From: Lophius americanus | Lineage: Eukaryota; Chordata; Actinopteri; Lophiiformes; Lophiidae | Assembly (NCBI GenBank): GCA_037951165.1 | Contig: JBBDHG010000164.1 | Coordinates: 186,001-250,000 of the forward strand | Length of the DNA stretch: 64,000 bases | Direction of reading: 5' to 3' | Shown here: in pieces, positions 33,971 to 45,200 of the stretch | Numbering within the stretch: the stretch's first letter is position 1 | Layout of the letters: every line of letters begins with the position of its first letter | Program-made: the position numbers and the translations under genes | The notes under the pieces: model-generated | Told to the model about the DNA's origin: nothing | Databases searched by the model: none | What the model saw: the letters and a program-made list of their open reading frames with translations, nothing else

Positions 33971-34734
33971 TTATAAAAATAATATATATTAACAATGTTG
34001 GTTCTTCTCAGATGATCGGCTGGGCTTTTCTGAAGACTTGGAGCGTAGTGGCTGAAAACAGCAGCGTCAGATATTTCCCAAAGTTCAGTATCTTTAAACT
34101 AGAGGCTACAACTTTGCAGAACTTGACAGAACCAACTGTTTTCTGCTTATTTAGTGTGGTTGGATTGCATTACGGTGTGCAGGTGCGTGCACAAAATACC
34201 TTAAATTGCCCACTTTAAGCTTACAAGCCTAAATGAGAGCAGCCATGAAGCTTTAGCCCGAACCTCCCCTTGAGATTCGTACATTTCACACGCCATTAAC
34301 ATCGCGAGAGCGACTCCTGCTTTGAGCCTCGACTTTCATCATCCACCTCTATTTTCTCCATAAATGCGTACAGAACTGGAAGGTTGATGCATATTGTTTC
34401 TTGGCTGGGTTGACTCTGGCCAAATTCCTGACGCCTTTATTTCTGCAGAAAATGAGTGACGGCGGTCGTGCTGCCTAACTTTCGTGCAGCGTCTCCTCCT
34501 CACCGCTAGGCGGAGAATGAGCTTCGGATTTGTTGTGACAGAGAAAGTGATAAATAGAGAGTAAAAGTAAAATACAAAGTAGAAGAGTTGTGTGTTGAAA
34601 AACGTCGTCCTTCATTTCAAAACAGAGCATAAAAAACGTATGCCTGTAAGTATTTACACAACCCAAGGTTTTATCTATGTATGTTAAAGTGACATAGTTC
34701 ATATGCCCAGGTCTTATTTACAGTTTCCATATGG

Positions 34735-34805
34735 TCGCGCTGTTAATGCTAACTCCATTAGCATGTACAAGGCAATCCCCATACATGTTAGCATTGAGCT
34801 AACAG
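34735..34805. repeat. TTAGCAT-type repeat
   Basis: Contains gttaatgctaactccattag, catgtacaaggc and catgttagcattgagctaac. It resembles 15300-15625 and the array at 39470. Confidence 0.5.
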
Positions 34806-35699
34806 ACTAAACGCTGCTTTCTTTTTCCACATTGTTGTGGTAGTTATGTTGATTATATTTTTAGTGAGTATGACATTAAACTATAGTTTATGGTTAAATG
34901 GAAAATGTCTGATTTCTTTTTTTACAGTTTTACTGTACCTTTATTTTGGAGGCAATACACGTAACAACCACACCATGAAGCCTTTGTTTCTCATTTCCAG
35001 AACTGTTTACCTGTCTGCCAAAGTGAACACTGAGGTTAAGGCAGGGGCAGAATAGCAGTGTGTTAGAACGACCCCCGGGGGTTATGCAAGTTGCAGATGT
35101 TTGGCCAGAGCTGCGGTCTATCGTTCAAACCAGTCCTCAGAGGAGCAGTTACATGATCTCAGAGCAAAACAACAGCAGAAACCGTGTTAAACTCTGCCAC
35201 AGTAGGTACAAACCTGATGAAAGGGGAGAGAACACCTTGTCTATTTCTCCTTATCTGGCGTCTGCTCGAAAAAATGCACTAAACTTACATTTGAACCATG
35301 CAAACAACAACACAACACTGACAATCTGTTCTCTTGAAAAACAAACGGTGATTTTTTAACAATGTCTTCATTCACACAGGAGATTAAATCAGTATTTAAG
35401 CCATTTTCAACTAAGCTCCCACTTCAGGATTATTTGGGCTATTTCACAGAAATAAATAACTCATCCCATACTGAGCCTGTAAATAACAGCAATGGCCTTA
35501 AATCAATCACACACTGATTGATTTTGTTCTTGTGACCACATTCATCTGTTATCACTGACGCCTATGGTAAATGTGATTATCTCTGGTTCGCATTGATTAT
35601 TTGCTGTTGTGAGTGGACCTGAGTACTATGTCCACAATTTATACAAACAGGGCGGGAGTCCCTGCTGATGCCATTATGTGGTGGCTTCTGGTAATTTTT

Positions 35700-35805
35700 T
35701 ACTATGTAAGGCAAGGCAACTTTATTGGTATAGCGCATTTCAGCAACAGGGCAATTCAGCGTGCTTTACGCAAGCAATCAAGAGGTTTGCGAGTAAGTGC
35801 AAAAG
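35700..35805. repeat. SINE-like fragment
   Basis: The phrase aaggcaaggcaactttattg, then tatagcgcatttcagcaac, cagggcaattcagcgtgctt is one of the most frequent interspersed phrases in fish DNA, usually at the 3' end of a short retroposon. A poly(A)-rich stretch follows to about 35885. Confidence 0.55.
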
Positions 35806-36465
35806 AATGTCGAGACTTTGTAAAAAAACAAAACAGATAGAAAAAACAACATTAACAAAGATTACATAAAAAACAAAACAAAACATCCTTTTCTTTTAAA
35901 AAAGGGCTAAATTTGTTTTGAAATAAACAAAAGTTAGATTAGAAGAAAATCAGCCGTCCTTCCCGGATCTGCCCATGCTTATAATTAGCAAAGTGAATTT
36001 TAGATTTTTTTTCAGTCCGGGGGTGAAACGGCATCTCAGTGATTTGGGTTGGAATTCATTTTTTTTTTTAGGTGCTGGAAAATAAGAATGCTTAACGTGC
36101 GTCTGGGATCTCCTCATAACATCCCATGTGCACAGAAGAGTTAAGATTTATGGTTTCAAAGTGTTGTTTTTGTCCATGCATGCGCAGCTACAACCTCTCA
36201 AAAGGTTCTGTTAGGCCCGGGGAGGTGGTCTTTGCATCAACACACGCTTCCTATGGCTCCTTCCAGATGTTTCTTCTTGGCCTTTTTTCCGGTGGCTAAC
36301 AGGAAAGCTCGTTCTTGGGAGGTGGACATAGAGGAATGTTCTGTGGCCAAATCTGCAGAGCAAACAAATCAATAAGGAATGGGGGCCTACGGTTACGTAA
36401 ATACCCAATGGGGAGGCCAGCAAGCAATGAGGAGCGCAGGGGAGGGTTCACATCCCCACGAGTCA

Positions 36466-36528
36466 TTATGCAACAGCAGCCAACGGTATATAAGAGCAGG
36501 GCCTGACTAAAAAACACATAGAATCTCG
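36466..36528 (+). promoter_or_regulatory. rbp4: rbp4 core promoter and non-coding exon 1
   Basis: A TATA box (TATATAAG) lies at 36487-36494. Thirteen bases upstream of it, at 36466-36474, ttatgcaac fits a C/EBP site, as expected for a liver-expressed gene. Transcription would start near 36518, and a donor (ctcg/gtgagc) at 36528 would end a very short leader exon. Coding exon 2 follows an acceptor near 36676. The start site and leader exon are inferred from spacing. Confidence 0.7.
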
Positions 36529-36679
36529 GTGAGCCGACCCCGTTTTGGTAATCAGGTATGAGCTGTCATTGGAGAAGTGACACAGGGGAACATTTTTACC
36601 TAACTAGATTACATTAAGGGCTTGAATCACTTTTTCCCCTGACTCTGCTTGTTTTGTTTTGTTTCTTCCTATGAAGAGA

Positions 36680-38074
36680 ATGCTGCTATACGCTGTGGTC
36701 CTCAGCCTCCTGGCTGTGTCCTGGGCACAGGACTGCCAGGTGGCCAATATCCAGGTCATGCAGAACTTTGACAGGTCCAGGGTGAGTTGGAAGTATAATG
36801 AGATTCCTCTGATCATATCAGCCTCTACTTCTGCAGACAAACCTCTGTCCCTATTTTCACTTGGGATAATTTTCTGCTTTATCTTTAATGAAACTATTTG
36901 CTGGTGCTGAGTGGACTTTGATGCGAGTTTCTTCCTCATAGTATACAGGGAGATGGTACGCCGTCGCGAAGAAGGACCCACAGGGTTTGTTTTTACTTGA
37001 CAACATCGTGGCCAACTTCGTTATTGAAGAGAACGGCAAAATGACCGCCAGAGCTATGGGCCGGGTCAACATCCTCAAGTAAGTTCTCTTCTTTCCTCCG
37101 TTTGAACTGTTGACTGAGAGTCAGCTGCTATGCATTGCCTTCATTTTTTTCTCCCTCCTGTTTTTATTTTGACCTTCAGCAATTGGGAATTGTGCGCTGA
37201 CATGTTCGCCACCTTCACGGCAACCGAAGACCCCGCCAAATTCAAGATGAAGTACTGGGGAGCTTCAGCCTACCTGCAGACCGGAAGTGAGTTCTGGAAC
37301 ATTTACACCTGTTTGGACCTGACGTGAATCCCTACTTTGAATTTTCCGGTTTCTGGGCTCGGCAACACATTCAAATCAGCCAGAAGAGTGACTGTGCTTC
37401 AGATTATACTGAAGAACCGCAGCATTGTTAATGTCTGCATCTAATTTCAAAGCCATTTTGAAAAAAAAAAAAAAAAAAATTCACAAATCGTGCAAGAAAT
37501 AATTCTCTCCCTCTTTCGCCTCCGGCAGACGATGAGCACTGGGTGATCGACACCGACTACGACAACTACGCCGTCCACTACTCATGCAGGGTTATAGACT
37601 CTGATGGCACATGCTTGGACAGCTACTCTTTCATATTCTCTCGCCACCCCACCGGACTGAGGGCGGTGGACCAGGCCAACGTCCAACAGAAGAAGTTGGA
37701 CATCTGCCTCATGGGCAAATACAGACGCGTGGACCACACCGGTGAGTCGAGCTCAGAGGTTTGCTCTTCGCTTTCTGCAGTGAATTATTGATCCGAGTCT
37801 TTTTGTGACTCCGTTTCATTCGGTAAGGTGAATGAATGACGGAAAAAGTCTTTGTTTCCACTCATTTTATCAACCGAATATTACCGAGGAAAGTCACTGA
37901 TATTTTTACAACAATTTTAGTCATCATGGCCGATGGTACATCATCTAATTTCAATCTTGGTAATGCCGATCTTTGCAGTAAACATAATGTTTTGTCTTTG
38001 TGCTCTTTTTTTTCCCTTTTACTTTAGGCTTCTGCGACAGCGAATTGGAGCAACAGCAGCAATCTCTGGCATAG
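36680..38074 (+). CDS. rbp4: Retinol-binding protein 4, complete
   Basis: Secreted lipocalin that carries all-trans-retinol in plasma, normally bound to transthyretin. Coding exons: 36680-36781, 36942-37078, 37180-37286, 37529-37741, 38028-38074 (TAG); all GT-AG, phases match, 606 nt, 201 residues. Residues 1-17 ([17 protein letters not shown]) form a signal peptide. The mature chain starts [17 protein letters not shown]. The lipocalin motif [12 protein letters not shown], then [28 protein letters not shown] and all six disulphide Cys (19, 85 and the four in YSC, GTC, DIC and GFC) are present. The start at 36680 is preferred because the ATG at 36671 would lie before the likely acceptor. The C-terminus [14 protein letters not shown] is longer and more Gln-rich than I expect for fish RBP4. 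The fish paralogue purpurin (rbp4l) is less likely, given the plasma-type N-terminus and neighbours. Confidence 0.94.
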
Positions 38075-38627
38075 TAGGCCCTCCCTGCTTGGTTCTGGAC
38101 TTGAACGTCATCACAGTCCTATCTCCTCTAATGCCTCGGTCTATCTTGAGTAACCCATTGTTCTCTTCCGATGAGTACGGCAAAGTGCGAATTGTCTTAT
38201 GACTGTAGTGTAAATAGAAAGGCAAGGGGACCGTCGTATTGCCACTTCCTAAAAAGTTTGCTCATTGCTAAGGCCTTTCAACATTTTTTCCTCAACATCT
38301 GTCACTTGTAGGAAATCTTCAACATATTGTACAATAGGTTTTGGAACCGACCACCAGAACTTTAGGAATTTCTTCCGGGCAATCCCTTTGAGGTGACGCT
38401 GGACTGTCAGCGTCACCGCAGCTCAGGAGGAGAACCGCCATGTTTACTGAAAAAGGAAAAAAGGTGGTTCTCGCTCCGCCGGCTTTGTTTCTACACTGAA
38501 GATATACAGCAGCACAACAGCAGATTTGTTAACTAAACGGTAAATACATTCATATGAAGTCATAGAGGAACATCAGCTGTGTTGTTTCCTCGCTTGTGTG
38601 ACGTACAACTCTCGATTCATGTTGTGA

Positions 38628-38633
38628 AATAAA
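38628..38633 (+). terminator. rbp4: rbp4 poly(A) signal
   Basis: AATAAA, about 550 bases after the stop codon at 38074, followed within 25 bases by a T/GT-rich stretch (tactgtgttcttcattgcc). Confidence 0.7.
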
Positions 38634-39469
38634 ACAACGCTTACTGTGTTCTTCATTGCCTCTATTTTCCTGGATGATAAGAAATACTGAATTCCGTTTA
38701 TTTTGGCTTTGGCTTTTATTGGTATATAAAAGTCTGAGTACATTTAATCTAATTTTATTCAGATTCTCACTGTAAATATTCTAGACAACTTCCTGTATGC
38801 TATAACCGAGCAACAACAGCAATATAATGGTATGTTCTTAAATCCTATATTGATTTTATTTTTTATAGTGTGCTTTCAAAAGAAAAAAGGGGATAAAGCA
38901 GCATAACAGAATGGTTATTATAATCTTATTTACACCAATACATTGTCGTGCGTAGATTAAGCTAATCATTTCAGACCGACCGAAGGCTGAATTGAATACT
39001 TAATCCTTTTGATATTTGACTGTGCCGACAGACAACAAGCTTTTCAAAGACAAATATTTTCTAACGCAAGCCACCTAACAGGTTTCATGTGATTCAACAA
39101 CCGTTGGAAGGATTGCTATGAAAAAATGTGACTCAGACATTCATAATAAGTGCTGGAATAAATCCTTTTGACTTTTGTGAAGCACAAAATGTTATCATGA
39201 TTTATCATCACACCATTTATTTTACTTTTTCCGATGAAATATCTCAACATGTGTATGAATCTTGGACAGTTAAGCGTCTGTGTTACCTTTGGTGATCCCC
39301 AGTTTTTCTTCTGTATCGTCACTTTCACCTCATGATTGAGACTTTTCCAAACCTGTTAAGGAGTAATTTAAAATGAGCGTCAGGTTAACTTGGTGTTTAG
39401 GCCCAACTGGCAAAAATTGGAATGATGACGAAGATGAACACACGTCACACACTACACCTGCCAAACATC

Positions 39470-40150
39470 AGCATACTAGCATTTAGACTGATTCGCATTT
39501 AAGTCGGTAGCATAGATTCATTAGAATTAAAAACGCTAGCATAAAGACTAGCATTTAACTCGCTAGCATGCAATTTAAAGAGCCTTTATCTAATTAGCAT
39601 ACATCCCAGTTAGCATTTAACTCGTTAGCATACAGATTAACGAGCCTTTAGCTCGTAAGCATAAATCCTAATTAGTATTTAGCGCGTTAGCATACAGACT
39701 AATCAGCGTTTAGATTCGTCAGCATTCAGACCGATTAGCATTTAGCTCGCTAGCATAGACTAATTAGAATTAAACTCGCTAGCGTAAAGACTAATAGCGG
39801 TTTGCGCTCTATCATCCAGGCTCATTAGCATTTAAATCGCTAGCATGCAATTTAACGAGCCTTTAGCTCATTAGCATACATCCTAGTTAGCATTCAAATT
39901 CGCTAGCATGCAGATTGATGAGCCTTTAGCTCATTAGCATACATCCTAGTTTGCATTCAACTCGCTAGCATGCAGATTAACGTGCCTTTAGCTCGTTAGC
40001 ATAATACCTTATTAGTATTTAGCGTGCTAGTGTAGACTAAGCAGCATTTAAATTAGTTAGCATGCAGACAGATTAGCATTTAGCTCGTAAGCATACAGAC
40101 TAAATATAATTTAGCTCGCTAGCATACAGACTAATTCACATTTAGTTGAA
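39470..40150. repeat. 31-bp minisatellite with 62-bp higher-order unit
   Basis: Two related 31-bp units alternate: one has gctagcatgcagattaacga plus gcctttagctc, the other attagcatacatcctagtta plus gcatttaactc. The pair recurs three times almost unchanged between about 39830 and 39990. Outside that core the units are more diverged. It lies between the converging rbp4 and cep55 genes. Confidence 0.9.
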
Positions 40151-40549
40151 GGAAACATCTGGCACAGTCACATTGCTGATCCTTATGTAGAACAGAATTT
40201 GATGGGTGAAAAGGGATTCATGTTTAATGTTTCTGCATGAATTGTTCCATATACCTGAACATTCACTTAAGTCAATAGCAGCCTTAGCGTAATGCTAGCT
40301 CTAATACTTCATGTTTTATATTTCACAAATCCCAGACATCAGGCTGAATAATATTAACGTTACTTTTTGAACAATTCTAAAAGTACACTTTTAGAATTTT
40401 GCAGTATGACTTTAAGATAAATGATAGAATAAAATAGAAAACATTTTAGTCAATTTAATTACAGCAAAAATCTAAACATTATTGGTTTAGAAACTCCCTC
40501 AAATGACAAAAAGCACAGAAATTACTGGTGTTGGAAAGAGCTTTAGATC

Positions 40550-40555
40550 TTTATT
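40550..40555 (-). terminator. cep55: Candidate cep55 poly(A) signal
   Basis: AATAAA on the minus strand, 1.69 kb beyond the cep55 stop codon. Nearer candidates exist, such as AATAAA at about 42061-42056 (minus). The choice is open. Confidence 0.4.
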
Positions 40556-40942
40556 GCACAGTTTGTACAGTAGAGTAGCAGAAAAAAATTACAAAAACAT
40601 GATCAGAATAAAAAGTAAAAAAATAAATAAAATGTTGGACACGTCCAAAAGTGTCAAAAATTTGATTCTGGGCTCACATCTTCGAAAGACACGTAGTCTA
40701 CGAAACAAAACAGGATCCAGGCAGAGGAGAGCATAACGGTGTCGTTTTAAAGTCTATCGAATGAACACAGCCAGGACTGCAGGCGAAAAAAGGCACCTTA
40801 ACCTCTTCCCCCTTACCTAGAGACACTTCGCTAATCCTCTGCCTTAAATAGTTTAGTACAAGGAATTAACTCATGCAATCTCATTGCAGTCCCACAAAGA
40901 TCTGCAGGCTTGTAAAGTCAAGGTGGAGACAGAGGATGGTAT

Positions 40943-40967
40943 GGGGGGGGGGGGGGGGGGGGGGGGG
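40943..40967. repeat. Uninterrupted G run (25 G)
   Basis: A run of 25 G on the + strand in the probable cep55 3'UTR; the transcript would carry a C run. Its length may be an assembly approximation. Confidence 0.9.
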
Positions 40968-42245
40968 CACTGGCAGTCTGGCACCATGTGACCGATGGAT
41001 CTCCAGCAGGAAGCAATATTAAGGCCTGGTCGAGTTCATGCAAATCAAACTTTGCGGTTGAGGTGAAACGTAGATTTGGGTCACCTTTACGATCAAGTCT
41101 TATGTATAACACTAGCGCAAGAAACTCGGGAGGGTTAACTAAAAATTAGTTTTTTTTAATTGTGATGGTAAATTTGGACGAGATTTATTTATTTAGTTTG
41201 TCTCCTCAGGGTGGTCCAAATCTTTCTCATACTTAAGAGAACAAATGCAAAATGCAAAAGACGGAAAAATGCCGGGGGGGAAGAGGTTCCGTAAATTCGG
41301 AGTTGGGGGCAACACATGAGTCATGCTTGTAAACGTTCACACAATAAAATAAAAAGTAACTCCGAAGTGAAATACAAGTTTTCGTGAAAAAACAGGAGTT
41401 GGAGGTGGTCAATCATAAAAACAAACCAAACAACAAACAACCCAAGAATAAATAATGATATGAAAAACACAAAAAATAAACCTGAATTCCCTGAGAGCTT
41501 CATAAGAACAAAAACCACAAATGCACTCAAACAGCTAAGCAGGAAGAGCCGAGGAATAAGACGGCGACAGTTTCTTCTCAATTCGTTATCAGATGGATCT
41601 TTGGCCTGGCGGTAGGCTGAGGGGCAAGATGAACGTATAGGAGTATAAAGAAGAAGAGAAAATCAGCATGAAACAAACTCTTTAAATGGAGTACACAGAA
41701 TATCCCTCATCCAAAATACAGTTCCACCAGGAAGTGGGTTATTCCAGCCGTTTGGATCTTAATCCACGGAATCAATAATCATCTTAGAACGCTTCTTAAA
41801 TGCATCCGCTGACCATTATCACAATCCGCGGCACTATATCCAATTCATAATTTATTACCCCGTTATCGTGAATGAGGTCGTTGCAGTTTAATCGGGTTCA
41901 GGGGATTAAAGCAGAATAAGGTGGTGACTTTTCAAAATTAGTTTAAAATCAGTTGGTTTTCCCAATTGGATCATCTCAGAAATAAATACTTTTTCCTAAT
42001 CCCGAATCCATCTGTTGATCCGGTCCGGTGGGCCCCAGCCTTTAAAAAAAAAAATTTTTATTGTCCCATGCTGCGTGTCATTGTGACCGGGTTATCCAAA
42101 CAGTGTTGTTTTTTTATTCCCCCCCTTTTTTTTTTTTTCAGCCTCTCTGTTTTGAAAAGCTTTTTTCAGAGGAGAACAAATAAGGAAAGAGGAAATATCC
42201 TCTCGCTGCTACTCGCAGACGCTGTCGGAGTCGCTCTCGTCCGGA

Positions 42246-45200
42246 TCAGGCGAAGCAGCGGTCGATGTGCGCCAGCAGTTCCTTGTGGCGGCTGGCGGGG
42301 TAGAGGCTGCGACAGTTCGGGCACTCCAGGAAACTGTCGTCCATGAGGCTGCTGACCTGAGAGGGAGACGAGGGGCCGCAGGGGTCCTTGAGAGCCAGAC
42401 GCTCAAACTCCAGGCTGCTGTAGCAGCCGGGCTCTGAGAATTGGCTGTTTGGCTGTTTCTGAAAGCAAACAATCAGAACTCAGAGCTTTGAAGTTTAAAG
42501 ACGACCCAAAGCTGCTTTCTATGGCATCCAATCAAACCCCTTAATTATCTCCTCCACAAAGTCTGCGATTTTAAGTAATCGTTGTCGCAGCTGCAGATTC
42601 TTCGTATTAGCGCGATGACTCACAAAGCCAGTACGTGCATAATATTCAAATTTGATGCCAACGTAGATCTTAGTGCGAGGAAGAACTGGAGGGATTTAGG
42701 GAAGGTTGGTTGTATATTTCCGACACTAGAGGGAGGTTTATCTTCAAAGGCCTTTTGGTCCGTGATTTCTCAACCGTTGGTCCAATTTAGTTCCTAGGAA
42801 TCGACTTGAGGAGATCCAAACTTGGAAATATCATATTTTAATCTAATAGTTTCATATTTTACTCACTAGGAGGAGCTTTTTTACAAAAAAAACACCAATG
42901 TTTTCCGGGCATAACTTCCTAACCGTCGGTCTGATTTAGTCCAAATTTGGTGCCTAGGAATCCGATTCGAGGAGAACTATGTTGAATATATTATTTTATA
43001 CCCACTGGGAGTATATGATATTCTGTACGATGCTCTCAGGAGAAGTAATCCAATAACAACCGGTCTTTTGTAAGCAGCTGAACAATCAACACTTACGGCA
43101 GTCTCCAGTTTGGATATCTGGTCTCGGGCCTTGCGGAGCTCCTTCAGCACCTTGTGGAGCTGATGCTGCATGTTCTGACGATCAATCTTCTCACTCTCAA
43201 AGTCGGCAGCGGAGAGCTGGATCTGAGGCAGAGGAGAGATATGAGCGGCGGAGAACCAAAGAAACCCTTCTTCAAATGAATAGGGCGGATCAGGATCACG
43301 GATCACTTAAATGCTTTTTTAGAAGCAATTAGTCGATAAAAATAGCAGCGACTGCCGACCGGCGCTGAACAGATGGAGTCTCCACTCCTAGACTCCTAGA
43401 GTTTGTTTTCACTGCTCTTGGCCTGAGTGGACATTCTCCATCATCTAAACCAAATCTTTTCTGGGAAACGTGTTCCGGGTCACCTTTTGCTCCAGCGCTG
43501 CGATTCTCCTCCGCTCTTCGTTCTGACCCAGAAGCGATTTCTGCAGCATATTTACCTGAAACGGTCACATCATCAGATAAATAACCAACGTTCCCTTCAG
43601 GCGATGCTGAGCTGAGAGAAGAGTGGGTACAAATTCTGCTCCACCTGCAGGAGAAGATCATCGGATCTCTTCCTCTCCTCTTCCAACCGGTTCTCGGCGC
43701 CGTCGAGCTCCAGTCTCATTCTGTCCGCTCGCTCGGACGACGCCTTCCTCTCCTCAGACGCCCCGTGTCTGAACGCCGTCGACGTGAATATCAAAGAACG
43801 ATCGTGTTTATAAGCTTATTATTATTTGCGCTTGTTTTGTTTTTGCATGACTATCAAACTAGCAACGCAGTTTTTTATGGCGCCAGAGTGGATGTACCTG
43901 TTGCCGAGTCGCTGGGCCTGCAGCTGGACCTTGAGCTCCTCCAGCTGGTTGCTCTGCTCGTCGTACGTCCCCAGGAAGGCGGACAGCTCGCCGCACTTGT
44001 CATCGTACCTCCTCTCCAGCGCCGACACCTCCTCCTGGAGCCTGGCCACGCGCTCCTGCTCAGACCGCAGCTCCGACTGAGCGTTCAGAGCCTGCGGTAC
44101 ATTGGAGAGAAAAGATAATGTGACATCGAGGCTCGACTTCAAAGTCCTCCTCCGTCTACACAAACGTCTCTACGGGCTACGACCGGCGTTCTAACTCCCC
44201 GCTCCATGATTTACAACCTCCAGTTACTCCACTTTAAAGAACTACCATAGCCTCCCGGGAGGGTTCGTGATCTCGAACTCCTCCGTTAAAAAATCGTCAA
44301 AACATTTGAAGGCAGGGTCAGATTCACACATGACCAAGCCACACCCAAACTTTCATTCTGGTCCTTCGGAACCATTCAGATGTGGACCAGGCTGAGCTCC
44401 AGCTTCCACTCAAAGAGCAATGAGTCAATTATTAGACAGAAACATGAAATGGGTTACTCCCTTGGATTTTTACCTGTTCCCGCTGCGCACTGAGTTCTTT
44501 TTGGGTTCTGGTGACCTGGTCTTTGTGGCTCTCCAGGTCTTTCTGCACGCTCAACAGCAACTCGTCACTCTGGCTCTTCTGCTGAGCAACTTTATCTGAA
44601 GGCAACAGGTTGGACGGAACTGATGTGAGGCGGCCATCACGATCCAAATGTGGGAAAAATCAATGGTGCAAAGCATATCTACCATTTAAGATTCATAAAA
44701 ATGTTAGTGTTCCATCATCAAAGTCAAACAATCCTCTCTGCTAATGTTATTAAGACTTTCAATTAGAGATGCACCGATTGCAATATTCTTGGCCATTCCG
44801 ATTTATTTCCCTTGAGAGTCTAAAAATCCTAATAATAAGTAATTTATTTTAAATGCTCTTAATTTGAAGGTTTGCATTGGAAGTAACAAGCATGGTCGGC
44901 TTTGTCTATGTATCCTGACCTGTTGAAATTAAAATGAACGTACCTTCAGTTCTCCCCTTTCATTAAAGCCTCACAACCTTCTAAATCTTTTTCTTCTCCT
45001 CTCATTATTCCCCGATTTATCTCGTGTTACATTCCTCACACTCACCGCCTGAGGTGGCTTCTGGTTTGCTTTGCTGCTGCTCCAGCTCCAGTATGCGAGC
45101 ATGCACGGACTGGACGTACGCCTCTCTCTGCTGGTCGTACGCCAGCCACTGCTGGTTCTTCTCAAGGGCCTGGTGGTGAGACGCACAAGTTCTGCAATGA

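Noticed and set aside
36671..36679. Earlier in-frame ATG for rbp4
   Set aside because: It lies before the likely acceptor AG at 36675-36676, so it would be spliced out; it is kept only as an alternative.
36680..38074. Assignment as purpurin (rbp4l)
   Set aside because: The N-terminus and internal phrases are closer to plasma-type fish RBP4, and the neighbours fit rbp4; not fully excluded without an alignment.
42209..42472. Minus-strand open frame of 87 residues at the cep55 3' end
   Set aside because: It is an alternative frame of the last cep55 exon. The true frame, set by splice phase, gives the zinc finger and a stop at 42246-42248.
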